From: Candidatus Tityobacter terrigena
GTDB lineage: Bacteria > Vulcanimicrobiota > Vulcanimicrobiia > Vulcanimicrobiales > Vulcanimicrobiaceae
Assembly (NCBI GenBank): GCA_003156715.1
Contig: PMHO01000022.1
Location: 1 to 55,413 of the forward strand
Length of the DNA: 55,413 nucleotides
Reading direction: 5' to 3'
The notes beneath the pieces are model-generated. The model was not told where the DNA came from. It worked only from the letters and a program-made list of their open reading frames with translations, and did not search any database. A program made the position numbers and the translations under genes. Shown piece by piece: positions 16,107 to 25,080 of this stretch (position 1 is its first letter; every line of letters begins with the position of its first letter).

Positions 16107-17054
16107 TCAAGCGACGTCGATCCCGAGCGCGCGATAGCGCCCGATCGTGCGATCCGTGATCAGCCCGATGGAACGCGCGCTTGGGATCAGCTGGGGAAAG
16201 AGGTTGCTGCGAAAAAGGCGACGCTGCTCGCTCGCATTGACGTAGGCGCGCAACTGCGGTACGTCATCCAAACCGAGATCGCGAAAGACGGCGGCCGGAA
16301 AGAAGCCGTAATACATCATCTGGGTGCAGGTCGCTAGGAAATCTTCATAACGCGCCCGCGTCGGCTCATCGCATTCGACGAGCGCGCGCTCGAGCGCGAG
16401 GCGCCCGAAGGCGATGTGCCGTGCTTCGTCTTGCATCACGCGCGCCAGCAGCTCCGCAAGCAGAGTGTCCTGCGCGGCCTCGAACAGCGTCTTGAACGCC
16501 CCGAGCGCGAGGCTTTCGATCACGACCTGGTTTGCGACCAGCTTCATCGCCCAGTCCGGCGCTTTGAGCGCCGTATCGCAAAGAAAGCGGAGCTGTTCGT
16601 CGATCTCGTAAACGAGCCCCAACCGCTCGCCGACGTAGCGCCGGTAAACCTCGGTGTGGCGCGCCTCGTCGTAGCCTTGACTGGCCGCGTAGAACTTGGC
16701 GTCCAATTCGGGAAGCGCCGCCATCAGCTGTCCGCAGACCAGCATCGAGGTCTGCTCGCCGTGCATGAACTGGCTGAGCACCCAGGCGGTCTCGAGCCGG
16801 TTATACTCAGCGCGCCGCACGGGCGACATCGCCTGGTAGTATGGCGTGCCGTAAAGCGAGAGCATGCGCTCGTCGACGAACAAGCCGCGCGCCGGATAGG
16901 GCGTTTCCCATGGCAAATCGGCGGCGCTCCACTGCTTGCTCTTGGCACGCTCGTAAAGCTCGATCAGATCGGGGCGGGATGAGGCGTACTCGGTGAGGAG
17001 CAGCGAGGCAGCCATGGCGTCGATCGCCTTGATCGTGTCTTCAATAGTATTCAT
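16107..17054 (-). CDS. Ferritin-like diiron protein, paralog 2
   Basis: 315 aa. Same architecture as the protein at 10452: an N-terminal DLIELYERAKSKQWSAADLPWE and four metal-binding helices with Glu100 (FMHGEQTS), ExxH 130-133 (YDEARHTEV), Glu180 (VVIESLALG) and ExxH 210-213 (QDEARHIAFG). All six diiron ligands are present, so an O2-activating site is expected. Starts 6 bases after the lepA stop and is probably cotranscribed with it. Substrate unknown; a fatty-acid or aromatic-amine oxidase would be compatible. Confidence 0.8.
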   Translation of the reverse strand: MNTIEDTIKAIDAMAASLLLTEYASSRPDLIELYERAKSKQWSAADLPWETPYPARGLFVDERMLSLYGTPYYQAMSPVRRAEYNRLETAWVLSQFMHGEQTSMLVCGQLMAALPELDAKFYAASQGYDEARHTEVYRRYVGERLGLVYEIDEQLRFLCDTALKAPDWAMKLVANQVVIESLALGAFKTLFEAAQDTLLAELLARVMQDEARHIAFGRLALERALVECDEPTRARYEDFLATCTQMMYYGFFPAAVFRDLGLDDVPQLRAYVNASEQRRLFRSNLFPQLIPSARSIGLITDRTIGRYRALGIDVA

Positions 17055-17060
17055 GCTGGG

Positions 17061-18890
17061 CTAGTCGTCCTCTAACCTTAAGACCGCCATGAACGCCTCC
17101 TGCGGGAGATCGACGCGGCCCACGCGCTTCATTCGTTCCTTGCCAACCTTCTGCTTCTCCAGGAGCTTGCGCTTGCGCGTGATGTCCCCGCCGTAGCACT
17201 TCGCCAAAACGTTCTTGCGCATCGCACTGACGGTCTCGCGCGCGACGATCTTGCCCCCCAGAGCCGCCTGAATCGGGACGTCGAAGAGCTGCCGCGGAAT
17301 AAGCTCCTTGAGTCGCTCGACGAGCGCTCGCCCGCGGCTCGCCGCCCGATCGCGCGCCACGATGAACGACAGCGCGTCGACCGGCTCGCCGTTGATGAGG
17401 ATTTCGAGCTTCACGAGGTCGCCTTCGCGGTAGGCTGTCGGCTCGTAGTCGAGCGAGGCGTAGCCTTTGGTACGCGATTTCAATTGATCGAAGTAGTCGA
17501 CGATCAACTCGGCCAGCGGAAGGTCGTAGGTGAGGATGACGCGGCCGTCATGCAAGTATTCCATGTTGCCCAGCGTCCCGCGGCGACTCTGCGTCAGATC
17601 CATGATCGTCCCGACGTAGTCGGGCGGCGAGACGATCGTCGCCCGGACGTAGGGCTCTTCGGTCATCGCGACTTTGTCGCGCACCGGCAGCTTGGCCGGA
17701 TTGTCGATCATCGCGACCGTGCCGTCGGTCAGCGTCACACGGAAGAGAACCGAAGGCGAAGTCGCGATCAGGTCGAGGTTATAGTTTCGCTCGAGGCGCT
17801 CCTGAACGATCTCCATGTGTAAGAGGCCGAGAAAGCCGCAGCGGAAACCGAAACCGAGTGCGATCGACGACTCCGGCTCGAAGTGCAGCGCCGAATCGTT
17901 GAGCTGCAGCTTCTCCAACGCTTCGCGCAACTCGGAGACCTCAACCCCTTCGTTGGGGTACAGGCCGCAGTACACCATCGGCACGATCGGCTTGTAGCCC
18001 GGTAGGGCTTCGGTCGCTGGGTTGCCCGCCTCGGTGATCGTGTCGCCGACGTCGATGTCACCGAGCGATCGAATGTTCGCGATTGCGTAGCCGACCATTC
18101 CCAGCTCGAGCGAGGGAACCTTGCGCATCTCCGGCTTGAAGACGCCGACCTCGGTACACTCGTACACTTTCTTCTGCGCCATCGACATGAAGCGCGCGCC
18201 CGGGCGGAGCTTTCCGTCGACGATCCGCACGTAGGAAACGACGCCCCGGTAGGAGTCGAATTGCGCATCGAAAACGAGGCCACGCAGCACGTCGTCGCGT
18301 CCCGAAGGCGGCGGGATACGCTGCACGATCGCCTCCAGGATCGCGTCGATCCCGATGCCTTCCTTCGCGCTCGCGAGGATCGCGTCGTTTCCTTCGATGA
18401 TGAGGAGCTCTTCGATCTCCTTCTTGACGCGTTCGGGGTCGGCAGCGGGCAAGTCGATCTTGTTGATGACCGGAATGATCGTCAGGTTGTTCTCGAGCGC
18501 CAAGTGGTAGTTGGCGAGCGTCTGGGCCTCGATTCCCTGAGCCGCGTCGATCACGAGCAGCGCGCCTTCACAGGCGGCGAGCGAACGCGAGACTTCGGAT
18601 GAAAAGTCCACGTGACCGGGGGTGTCGATGAAGTTCAGCGCATAGGTCGCGCCGTCCCGCGCCCGGTACTCGAGCGTCACCGGGTGCATCTTGATCGTAA
18701 TGCCGCGTTCGCGCTCGAGGTCCATCGCGTCGAGCAGCTGGTCTTCCATTTGGCGGCCGCCGACGGTGCGCGTGATCTCCATGAGGCGATCGGAGAGCGT
18801 CGTCTTACCGTGGTCGATGTGCGCGATGATGCAGAAATTGCGGATGTTGGTCGCGACGCGCAAGTCGGACCCAGTTCGCGGAGCGATCAT
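17061..18890 (-). CDS. lepA: Elongation factor 4 (LepA)
   Basis: 609 aa, full family length. Translational GTPase that acts on ribosomes during stress and 30S biogenesis. G1 [16 protein letters not shown] at about 20-35, G2 region RERGITI, G3 [12 protein letters not shown]4 VINKIDLP and G5 SAKEGIG are present, followed by LepA-specific domains with [21 protein letters not shown] and the C-terminal [14 protein letters not shown] motif. Upstream yggT ends 8 bases before the ATG. Confidence 0.97.
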   Translation of the reverse strand: MIAPRTGSDLRVATNIRNFCIIAHIDHGKTTLSDRLMEITRTVGGRQMEDQLLDAMDLERERGITIKMHPVTLEYRARDGATYALNFIDTPGHVDFSSEVSRSLAACEGALLVIDAAQGIEAQTLANYHLALENNLTIIPVINKIDLPAADPERVKKEIEELLIIEGNDAILASAKEGIGIDAILEAIVQRIPPPSGRDDVLRGLVFDAQFDSYRGVVSYVRIVDGKLRPGARFMSMAQKKVYECTEVGVFKPEMRKVPSLELGMVGYAIANIRSLGDIDVGDTITEAGNPATEALPGYKPIVPMVYCGLYPNEGVEVSELREALEKLQLNDSALHFEPESSIALGFGFRCGFLGLLHMEIVQERLERNYNLDLIATSPSVLFRVTLTDGTVAMIDNPAKLPVRDKVAMTEEPYVRATIVSPPDYVGTIMDLTQSRRGTLGNMEYLHDGRVILTYDLPLAELIVDYFDQLKSRTKGYASLDYEPTAYREGDLVKLEILINGEPVDALSFIVARDRAASRGRALVERLKELIPRQLFDVPIQAALGGKIVARETVSAMRKNVLAKCYGGDITRKRKLLEKQKVGKERMKRVGRVDLPQEAFMAVLRLEDD

Positions 18891-18897
18891 GCCGGCG

Positions 18898-19170
18898 TCA
18901 ATACAAAGGGCAGACGGCGCGCGGAATGGCTGCCATCAGCCAACCGACCAGAAGGATGACGACGAGAAAAGCGACATCGAGCCCGCCGAGGGGCGGGATG
19001 ATGCGGCGCACCGGAACGAGCACCGGCTCGACGATGCGTGCTACGTAAGAACTCCAGCCGCCTTGAAGGCTCGGCACCCACGATACGAGGGCATACACCA
19101 ACATCAGAAGCCAAAATACTTTGAGCAACAAGCCGACAGCGGTTCCAATGGCGCAGGGTAAAGAATCCAC
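18898..19170 (-). CDS. YggT-family membrane protein
   Basis: 90 aa from a GTG at 19170; start uncertain. Two hydrophobic segments ([20 protein letters not shown] and [18 protein letters not shown]) flank the family hallmark [22 protein letters not shown]. YggT proteins are small inner-membrane proteins linked to cell division or SepF contexts and osmotic tolerance, without a defined biochemical activity. Placed between the M23 peptidase and lepA on the same strand. Confidence 0.8.
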   Translation of the reverse strand: MDSLPCAIGTAVGLLLKVFWLLMLVYALVSWVPSLQGGWSSYVARIVEPVLVPVRRIIPPLGGLDVAFLVVILLVGWLMAAIPRAVCPLY

Positions 19171-19199
19171 TCCGAATGCTTCGGCGCGGAAGGCTCCGA

Positions 19200-20159
19200 T
19201 TACTTGAGCGCGGCTAAGACCTTCTCGGGAACGCCGTTCAGATACGGCGCCGGATCGATAGCCTTGCCGGCAAGCATGATCTGATAGTGGAGGTGCGGAC
19301 CGGTCGATGCACCGGTCGAGCCGACGCTGCCGATGCTTTGCGCTTTCGTCACGTACGCACCGGGAGTAACCTCGGCTCGCGATAGGTGACAGTACCACGT
19401 ATGGTAGCCGTTGCCGTGGTCGATGTCGATCTTGATGCCGTAGCCACCGTCCCAGCCCGCGGCAACGACGGTGCCCGCCGCGGCCGCTCGAACGGTGTCG
19501 CCATAGTCTGCGCCGAGGTCGACGCCCGCGTGAAATTCGGGCCACGGATCCAGGCGCCAGCCGAACGCCGAAGCGATCCCTGCGTTTCCGGCCGGGTTGA
19601 TCGACGGAATCTCGGCCAGCATGCGCGAGCGCGCCAAGCTTTCGAGCCGGCGCATGTTGAGCACGCGAAGCGCGAGGCCGCGCAGCCGGTCGCCTTCGCT
19701 TCGTGCTCGCGCGGAGTCTTCGCTCAAACGCTCGATGCGTATCGCAACAGCTGCAAAGGAGTCGACGGCGCGCAACGATTCGCGGCTGTCGTGCGGCGCG
19801 GTGCTGGCACGCGCCGGAGCCGGAGCTTTCGGAGGCGTTGCACCGGCCCCGATCAGCTTACGGATTTGATCGTTTTGGTGCTCGAGCGCCTGAAGTTCGC
19901 TGTCGAGCTCGCCCGCTCGAGCGCCGATGTGCTCTAAGCGAGCGCGCTGATCGTTGGTCAAATCGCGCAGATCGCGCACGCTCGCTTCGGCATGGCGAAG
20001 GGATCCGACGTAATAGCCCGAGATCGTGCCGACCGATGCGACGAATGCCGCAATCGCAAAGGCAATGTGCCGCCGGGTGAACTCGAGCCGCAAGACGCGA
20101 TATCCGGCAGGCACAAGGATCTTAACGAGGTATCCGCTGCCGGGGCGGCCGGCCTTCAC
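19200..20159 (-). CDS. M23 (LytM-type) peptidoglycan endopeptidase with coiled coil
   Basis: 319 aa. N-terminal membrane anchor (HIAFAIAAFVASVGTISGYYV), a coiled-coil region of about 100 residues rich in Glu/Arg/Leu, then a C-terminal M23 domain. Zinc ligands and active site are visible: PWPEFHAGVDLGADYGD, GNGYHTWYCHL and TGPHLHYQIM. The architecture matches periplasmic LytM factors that cleave or activate cleavage of peptide cross-links. The ATG overlaps the stop of the DUF4446 gene (ATGA), indicating coupling. Confidence 0.92.
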   Translation of the reverse strand: MKAGRPGSGYLVKILVPAGYRVLRLEFTRRHIAFAIAAFVASVGTISGYYVGSLRHAEASVRDLRDLTNDQRARLEHIGARAGELDSELQALEHQNDQIRKLIGAGATPPKAPAPARASTAPHDSRESLRAVDSFAAVAIRIERLSEDSARARSEGDRLRGLALRVLNMRRLESLARSRMLAEIPSINPAGNAGIASAFGWRLDPWPEFHAGVDLGADYGDTVRAAAAGTVVAAGWDGGYGIKIDIDHGNGYHTWYCHLSRAEVTPGAYVTKAQSIGSVGSTGASTGPHLHYQIMLAGKAIDPAPYLNGVPEKVLAALK

Positions 20160-20629
20160 GAAGAGGCGCCGCTTCGCGCCATCGCGATCGCGGCCTGCTC
20201 CTCCTTTGAGGCGCCCTGCTGCGGTACGAAGCGGCGCACGGCCTTGCCGTACGTACGGGTTTCTTCTCGAGAGTAAATGCTCGTGATCACCACACCGTCA
20301 CCTTCCTCATTGAGTAGCGCCAGCGTGAACGAAAGGTCCGAACCAACATCGCTAAAAGAGTTATAGCGCACGAAGCCGACGCGGTGGATGTCCCGCCGCG
20401 CAACGTGTTCGAGTTCGTCCAGCCGCTCGTCGGTCCTCTTGGCGAAATTGGTCAGGACCAGGCGCAACCGGCCCAAGGAATCGCCATCGCTGCCCTCGGC
20501 GGCCGGTTCCCCCTCCAGGGCATTCGAAAGCGCGCGAACGCGCGGGCCGACGAACGTCAGATGGTAGAGGCCGATCGAGAGGACGGCGACGCCTAAGGCG
20601 AGCCCGGCGGTAACCAGATTAACAGGCAT
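20156..20629 (-). CDS. DUF4446 family protein
   Basis: 157 aa from the ATG at 20629; longer readings would run through the SRP RNA gene and are not credible. One N-terminal helix (NLVTAGLALGVAVLSIGLYH), a short coiled stretch (TDERLDELEHVARRDIH), then the conserved DUF4446 core VGFVRYNSFSDVGSDLSF and ITSIYSREETRTYGKAV. Function of the family is unknown. It lies just downstream of ffs and overlaps the M23 peptidase gene. Confidence 0.85.
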   Translation of the reverse strand: MPVNLVTAGLALGVAVLSIGLYHLTFVGPRVRALSNALEGEPAAEGSDGDSLGRLRLVLTNFAKRTDERLDELEHVARRDIHRVGFVRYNSFSDVGSDLSFTLALLNEEGDGVVITSIYSREETRTYGKAVRRFVPQQGASKEEQAAIAMARSGASS

Positions 20630-20699
20630 GGCTCGGGGGTTCGGTACCTCATCGGAAGACAACCCCCGGCTGTGGGCCGGAAGTGGGTCGGGTTCAAGC

Positions 20700-20811
<112 letters not shown>

Positions 20812-20822
20812 AGGCGGAACTG

Positions 20823-20828
20823 AGTATA
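20823..20828 (-). promoter_or_regulatory. -10 box of the SRP RNA gene
   Basis: TATACT on the minus strand, about 12 bases upstream of the predicted mature 5' end of ffs. No convincing -35 sequence was seen at the usual distance. Confidence 0.45.
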
Positions 20829-20878
20829 GCACGGCACGGCGGGCCTCCTGCCGCCGTGCGGCGCGCCGGCCGGGGCTT

Positions 20879-21070
20879 CTATTGGGCCGCCCCGGCGAGC
20901 ACGTCGCCCAGCACGAACCACGCGCGCCCGATCGCGCGGGCGGCGCGCGCCAAACCAAGCCGTAGCCGTCCGCGGGCGCGCCGGCCGTCTCGCGCCGCGC
21001 GTTCCAACGCGGCCTCGCGCAGCAGATCGGTATGACGACTTCGAGCTAGTGAGAGCAAATCGAGATTCAC
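20879..21070 (-). CDS. Small basic protein, 63 aa
   Basis: GTG at 21070 with GGAGG 5 bases upstream. The product begins NLDLLSLARSRHTDLL and continues with an Arg/Ala/Leu-rich helix, ending AIGRAWFVLGDVLAG. An LARxRHxDLLREA segment of this type occurs in small proteins of several terrabacterial lineages. It follows a terminator and precedes ffs, so it seems to have its own transcription start. Function unknown; it may be real mainly because of the strong ribosome binding site. Confidence 0.45.
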   Translation of the reverse strand: MNLDLLSLARSRHTDLLREAALERAARDGRRARGRLRLGLARAARAIGRAWFVLGDVLAGAAQ

Positions 21071-21100
21071 GATCGCCTCCAATCGAAAGATGACGTACGG

Positions 21101-21137
21101 AGAAAAGAAAACGGCCCCCGCATTTTTTGCGGAGGCC
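21101..21137 (-). terminator. Rho-independent terminator
   Basis: GGCCTCCGCA / TGCGGGGGCC hairpin (21113-21137, one C-A mismatch, 5-base loop). On the minus strand it is followed by GTTTTCTTTTCT. It would end transcription of the 332-aa lipoprotein gene and the 36-codon ORF. Confidence 0.65.
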
Positions 21138-21164
21138 TTACGTGCCACGATGCGCTAGAAATTG

Positions 21165-21275
21165 CTAACGCGTTCGAAGCCGCATGCATCTCCGCATGTC
21201 AGACGTGTTTCCAGCAAGGAACATCCCGCACGGATTTCCTGCGGCGGTAAGGATCTGCGTCAACGAACGTACCAA
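21165..21275 (-). CDS. Small ORF, 36 codons, with strong Shine-Dalgarno
   Basis: AAGGAGGAG lies about 4 bases before a TTG that opens 36 codons (begins VRSLTQILTAAGNPCGMF, with two Cys and an Arg-rich end). It is located 79 bases after the lipoprotein stop and just before the terminator. Short length and TTG start leave open a chance ORF, a leader peptide or a true small protein. Confidence 0.3.
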   Translation of the reverse strand: MVRSLTQILTAAGNPCGMFLAGNTSDMRRCMRLRTR

Positions 21276-21353
21276 GATGCTCCTCCTTTCTTCAATGCTA
21301 ACAAATGCGGCGTAGCTGACTCGGCCTACCGTATCATGACATCGGCGTCGGCG

Positions 21354-22352
21354 TCAACGCGGAAACGTTGGTTGCGGATACGGAGTCGAGCCGGGCGGAT
21401 AGGTTGCGCCGGGCTGACCGGGCGGATACGTCGCGCCCGGGAACGTCGGAACGGCGGGCGCTCCCGGCACACCAGGCGCCGGGTAGGGCGTCTGTCCCGG
21501 CATCATGCCCGCACCGGGATAACTCTGATACGGCGCCGGCGTCTGGGCCAGCGCGTCGCCGAAGAGCAGGACGACGTAGCCCGTATTCTTGGTGAGCTTG
21601 ATCGGATCGCCCCCGTCGTGCGCGCTCACGACATCGTCGGAAAGCTCCGCCTCCGGATCGGAGACGAGCAACTTTTCTTTGCGATGCTTCGAATTCACGT
21701 AAAGCGCTACGGTCCAACCGCGCCCGGTAGTCTGCTCGCTGCTTGGAATCGTGAATTGCGCGGCGGCGAGCGAAGGAAGCGTGACGTCGCCGTGCGGCAT
21801 CAAGTAGGCGCGCACGACGGCGCGGCGTTGGAAGAACGTTTGAACGTTTCCCGTCGCCTGCGGCGTCGGCGCCGCCGGCGCATCGTCGGGATAGATCGTC
21901 ACTTTCGTCTCGATCTTCGTTCCGGCCGGGCTCGGCGACGGTTTGGGGGTGCCGTGTCCAGCCACGATCGGCGTCGGCTGCGGTGTGGGCGTCGTCGAGG
22001 GACCGGGAGTCGGAGTTCCCAGCTTGGCCGCGGATAGTGGCTGCCGCTGCGCCGCGGAACCGCTGGCGGCGGGAGTGGGCGAGGCCGGCGTGAGGTTGAT
22101 CTCGACCGAGAAGCCCCCGACGGTAGGGAGCGGGATCGAATCCAGGTCCTTGGTCAGGTAGACGGCGCCCTCGAGGGTCTGGGCCCGGCTTTGCTGCGGG
22201 TAGGTCGCGCCTGCCCCGCCGGGGGTGACTCCGGGTTGCGGCCCCTGCGGCAAGCCAGGTCCTGAGCCGAGGTTTCCTTGACAGGCCGCAACGATAAGCG
22301 CCACCAGCACAGCCCCGAGCGACGCGATCCCATGAGTCATCCGCCTCTTCAT
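21354..22352 (-). CDS. Proline-rich lipoprotein
   Basis: 332 aa. Lipobox signal (LGAVLVALIVAACQG). The mature protein alternates Pro/Thr/Ser-rich linkers (TPTPGPSTTPTPQPTP) with a folded segment of about 130 residues containing VVRAYLMPHGDVTLPSLA, GWTVALYVNSKHRKEKLLVS and KNTGYVVLLFGDAL. It ends in a Pro/Tyr/Gly repeat tail (PGATYPPGQPGATYPPGS). Likely anchored in the envelope and spanning cell-wall material; no known family recognised. Confidence 0.7.
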   Translation of the reverse strand: MKRRMTHGIASLGAVLVALIVAACQGNLGSGPGLPQGPQPGVTPGGAGATYPQQSRAQTLEGAVYLTKDLDSIPLPTVGGFSVEINLTPASPTPAASGSAAQRQPLSAAKLGTPTPGPSTTPTPQPTPIVAGHGTPKPSPSPAGTKIETKVTIYPDDAPAAPTPQATGNVQTFFQRRAVVRAYLMPHGDVTLPSLAAAQFTIPSSEQTTGRGWTVALYVNSKHRKEKLLVSDPEAELSDDVVSAHDGGDPIKLTKNTGYVVLLFGDALAQTPAPYQSYPGAGMMPGQTPYPAPGVPGAPAVPTFPGATYPPGQPGATYPPGSTPYPQPTFPR

Positions 22353-22518
22353 TGGGGCCGTCTTCGCCGGAAGGGCGGGCGGTTCTTGGCCCGGACCATG
22401 ACGCGCCTGCCTTCCGCGCTCACTCTAACGTGTTGCTCACACCACTGTTAGCGACGCGCCGCGCACGGCGTGACCGGGCGCGAATGGTAGGTGCGACGCC
22501 CCGTCGTAAGAGCGCCCG

Positions 22519-22935
22519 ATGAAGAATGAGACGCAGATCGACGGAATCATCGTGGCCGGCCAACCCACTGACGAGGAGCTGGCCGGCCTCGCGGAGCGCG
22601 GCATTCGCACGCTGATCAACGTCCGCCCGGCCGACGAACTCGACGAGCCCGAGGCTCCCAAGGTGCCGAGCGGCATCGCGTACAGCGAAGTGCCGTTCAC
22701 CGGCCTGACGCTGCGCGCGGAACACGTGCGCCGTATCCGCGAAGCACTCGATGCGGGAGACGGACCGGCGGTCATTCACTGTGCGGCCGGAACGCGTGCC
22801 GCAGTCGTCGCAGCGATCGTGGCAAGCGAGCGCGCGGGCGAAGATGCCCGTGGAGCGTTGGAGCGGCTTGCCAAGGCCGGATTCGAGGCCGACGGATCGC
22901 CCTATCGCGGCTTCATCGAGCGCTACTTTTTTTAG
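22519..22935 (+). CDS. DUF442 / BLH-type phosphatase-like protein
   Basis: 138 aa. Matches the protein-tyrosine-phosphatase-like DUF442 domain (beta-lactamase-hydrolase-like N-terminal domain): IIVAGQPTDEELAGLAERGI, TLINVRPADELDEPE and the P-loop AVIHCAAGTRAAVV with catalytic-type Cys and Arg. In other bacteria this domain is linked to a persulfide dioxygenase or sulfur-stress genes; none is adjacent. Free-standing cytosolic protein between two minus-strand genes. Confidence 0.85.
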   Translation: MKNETQIDGIIVAGQPTDEELAGLAERGIRTLINVRPADELDEPEAPKVPSGIAYSEVPFTGLTLRAEHVRRIREALDAGDGPAVIHCAAGTRAAVVAAIVASERAGEDARGALERLAKAGFEADGSPYRGFIERYFF

Positions 22936-22975
22936 CGTCACGCACCGTCACGGGCCATGGCGCTCCGGCCCGGTT

Positions 22976-24133
22976 CTAGAGCGTAAACCACACCGCGTTG
23001 CGGTCGATCGCGATATGGACGTCGGCTAGGCTCAAGCCGTTATGATCGGAATCGCTGAATTTGTACGTTCCGGTCGTGCCCGCGTAGGGTTTGAGCGCGA
23101 TGAGTGCGGCCGAGACCGTATCCCCGTCGAACGTAAAATGCGACTGGTCGAGCGCAAGGGCGGCGATGTGCGCGGCATCCCACGCAAACGAGGCGAAGTT
23201 GGAAGGGCGCGCTCCGTAAGCCGAGCGGTATGCGCGCAGAAACGTCTCTTGCTGCTGGTTGGGGTGCGTGAAGTTGAGATCGACGTCGGCGTAGACGCCC
23301 TCGCCGTCCTTGCCCGTCAGCCGTAAAAAGTTATCGGAAACGATTCCGGTCGATCCGATCACGTTCATCTTGATTCCGAGCTGCCGGATCTGGCGTACCG
23401 CGATCGCAGCCGTGGGCGACGCCGTCCAGATGACGATCGTGTCCGCGCCGCTCGACTTGATCTTCGTCAATTGCGCCGTGACGTCGCTCGCGCCGATCGG
23501 GAACGCCTCGTCATCGGCGACGTCGAGCCCCTGAGTCTTGGCCTCGCCTTGCACGATCAGCGTGCCCTGCGATCCGTAGGCGCCGTCGTCGTGCAGGATC
23601 GCGATGCGCTTGGCGGCCAGCTTCGTCTTGGCGAAGCCTAGCAGCTTGGCCGCCTCGAGCTCGTTTCGGGGGGTCGCCTCGAACAAGTACTTTACGATGC
23701 CGGCCTTCGCATTCCAGAGCTGGCTCGTGGGCGTCATATAGACTTGCGCGATCTTGGAACTTGAGGTCACGCGGCTAATCGCGGCGGAGGTCGCGGTCAG
23801 CGTTCCTCCGACGATCAGCGCGACGTTTTGCCCAACGAAGCTGGTTGCGAGCTGGGCCGCCGTGTCGGCCTTCCCCTCGTCGTCCGAGATCACGATTTGA
23901 ACGGGACGGCCATCGATGCCGCCGTGGGCATTGATGTCCTTCTCCGCGAGCTGCAAGGCGTTGCGCTCGGGCTCGCCGAGCGGCGCGTAGAGCCCGCTTT
24001 CCGAGAGGATGGCGCCGATGACGACCGGCCGGCCGCTCGGCGCGGCCGAACCGGGCAAGCCGGTCGCGGCGATTGCGGCGACGCTGGTCGCGGCTAGCGC
24101 CCGCAAACCGGCGGACATAAGAGAAAAACGCAT
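22976..24133 (-). CDS. livK: ABC transporter substrate-binding protein, branched-chain amino-acid type
   Basis: 385 aa. Signal peptide (ALAATSVAAIAATGLPGSA), then a type-I periplasmic binding protein of the Leu/Ile/Val family: VIGAILSESGLYAPLGEPE, LAEKDINAHGGIDGRPVQIV, LIVGGTLTATSAAISR, FEATPRNELEA and FASFAWDAAHIAALAL. Captures branched-chain amino acids, amides or similar ligands and delivers them to the permease encoded divergently. AAGGAG lies 8 bases before the ATG. Divergent from livH with a 59-base shared regulatory gap. Confidence 0.92.
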   Translation of the reverse strand: MRFSLMSAGLRALAATSVAAIAATGLPGSAAPSGRPVVIGAILSESGLYAPLGEPERNALQLAEKDINAHGGIDGRPVQIVISDDEGKADTAAQLATSFVGQNVALIVGGTLTATSAAISRVTSSSKIAQVYMTPTSQLWNAKAGIVKYLFEATPRNELEAAKLLGFAKTKLAAKRIAILHDDGAYGSQGTLIVQGEAKTQGLDVADDEAFPIGASDVTAQLTKIKSSGADTIVIWTASPTAAIAVRQIRQLGIKMNVIGSTGIVSDNFLRLTGKDGEGVYADVDLNFTHPNQQQETFLRAYRSAYGARPSNFASFAWDAAHIAALALDQSHFTFDGDTVSAALIALKPYAGTTGTYKFSDSDHNGLSLADVHIAIDRNAVWFTL

Positions 24134-24192
24134 CGATCGGACTCCTTAGGAAGGAGAGGAGAACGCCGCTTCGTTCGACGTAGACGCGACGA

Positions 24193-25080
24193 ATGCTCCA
24201 GCAGCTCTTGCAGTTGGTGCTGGCGGGTCTAACGGTCGGCAGCGGCTATGCTTTGGTCGCGCTCGGGATTCATATCATCCTGCGCGCGACCCGCGTCATC
24301 AACTTTGCGCAGGGCGAATTCGTCATTCTCGGCGGGCTGCTCGCGTACACGGCCGTTTCCGCGTGCCACCTCAGCGTATTAGTGGCACTGCCTTTGGCGA
24401 CCGCTGCAGGCTTTGCGATCGGGTTGCTCTTCGAACGGCTGGTGATCCGCCCCGCCGAGCGTTCGGGCGAGCTGACCGCGACCATCGCCACCATCGGCAC
24501 CGTCTACGTCCTGCTCTACGGTCACGCGCTGATTTGGGGCAGCCTGCCCCAGCCGCTGCCCTTCTTCAGCGGCGGCGACCGCGATGTGGTATGGCATGCC
24601 GGGGGCGTCGAGATCGCGGCGCAGCAGATTTGGGTCGTCGGACTGCTTGCGGCCGCGCTCGCGGCCCTGTGGTTCTTCTTCGAGCGGACGACATACGGTA
24701 AGGCAATCCGCGCCGCGGCCGACAATCCGCTCGGGGCGCGACTGGTCGGCATCGACGTCGACCGCGCGCGCGCCATCAGCGTCGCGATCGCGATCGCCTT
24801 AGCCGCGTTCGGCGGCACGATCATCGGCCCGATTACGCTCGTCGGCGGTGCCGCCGGCGTTGCGATCTCGATCAAGGGTTTTGTCGGAGCGATCGTCGGG
24901 GGACTCGACTCGCCCATCGGCTGCACGCTTGGCGGCCTGTTCGTCGGCGTTCTAGAGCAACTGCTCGAGGCACCCTTTTCCTACGGGATTGCGGATCCCG
25001 TCGTCTACTCGTTGCTGCTCGCGATGCTGCTGGTTCGTCCGCAAGGTTTGCTCGGTTCGCGCCGGGCCGTGCGCGATTGA
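24193..25080 (+). CDS. livH: ABC transporter permease LivH
   Basis: 295 aa, about eight membrane helices. First permease of the branched-chain amino-acid importer: AGLTVGSGYALVALGIHII, INFAQGEFVILGG (family signature), AERSGELTATIATIGTVYVL, and the EAA-like loop region AADNPLGARLVGIDVDRAR. The stop overlaps the TTG start of the LivM-LivG fusion, so expression is coupled. Confidence 0.95.
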   Translation: MLQQLLQLVLAGLTVGSGYALVALGIHIILRATRVINFAQGEFVILGGLLAYTAVSACHLSVLVALPLATAAGFAIGLLFERLVIRPAERSGELTATIATIGTVYVLLYGHALIWGSLPQPLPFFSGGDRDVVWHAGGVEIAAQQIWVVGLLAAALAALWFFFERTTYGKAIRAAADNPLGARLVGIDVDRARAISVAIAIALAAFGGTIIGPITLVGGAAGVAISIKGFVGAIVGGLDSPIGCTLGGLFVGVLEQLLEAPFSYGIADPVVYSLLLAMLLVRPQGLLGSRRAVRD

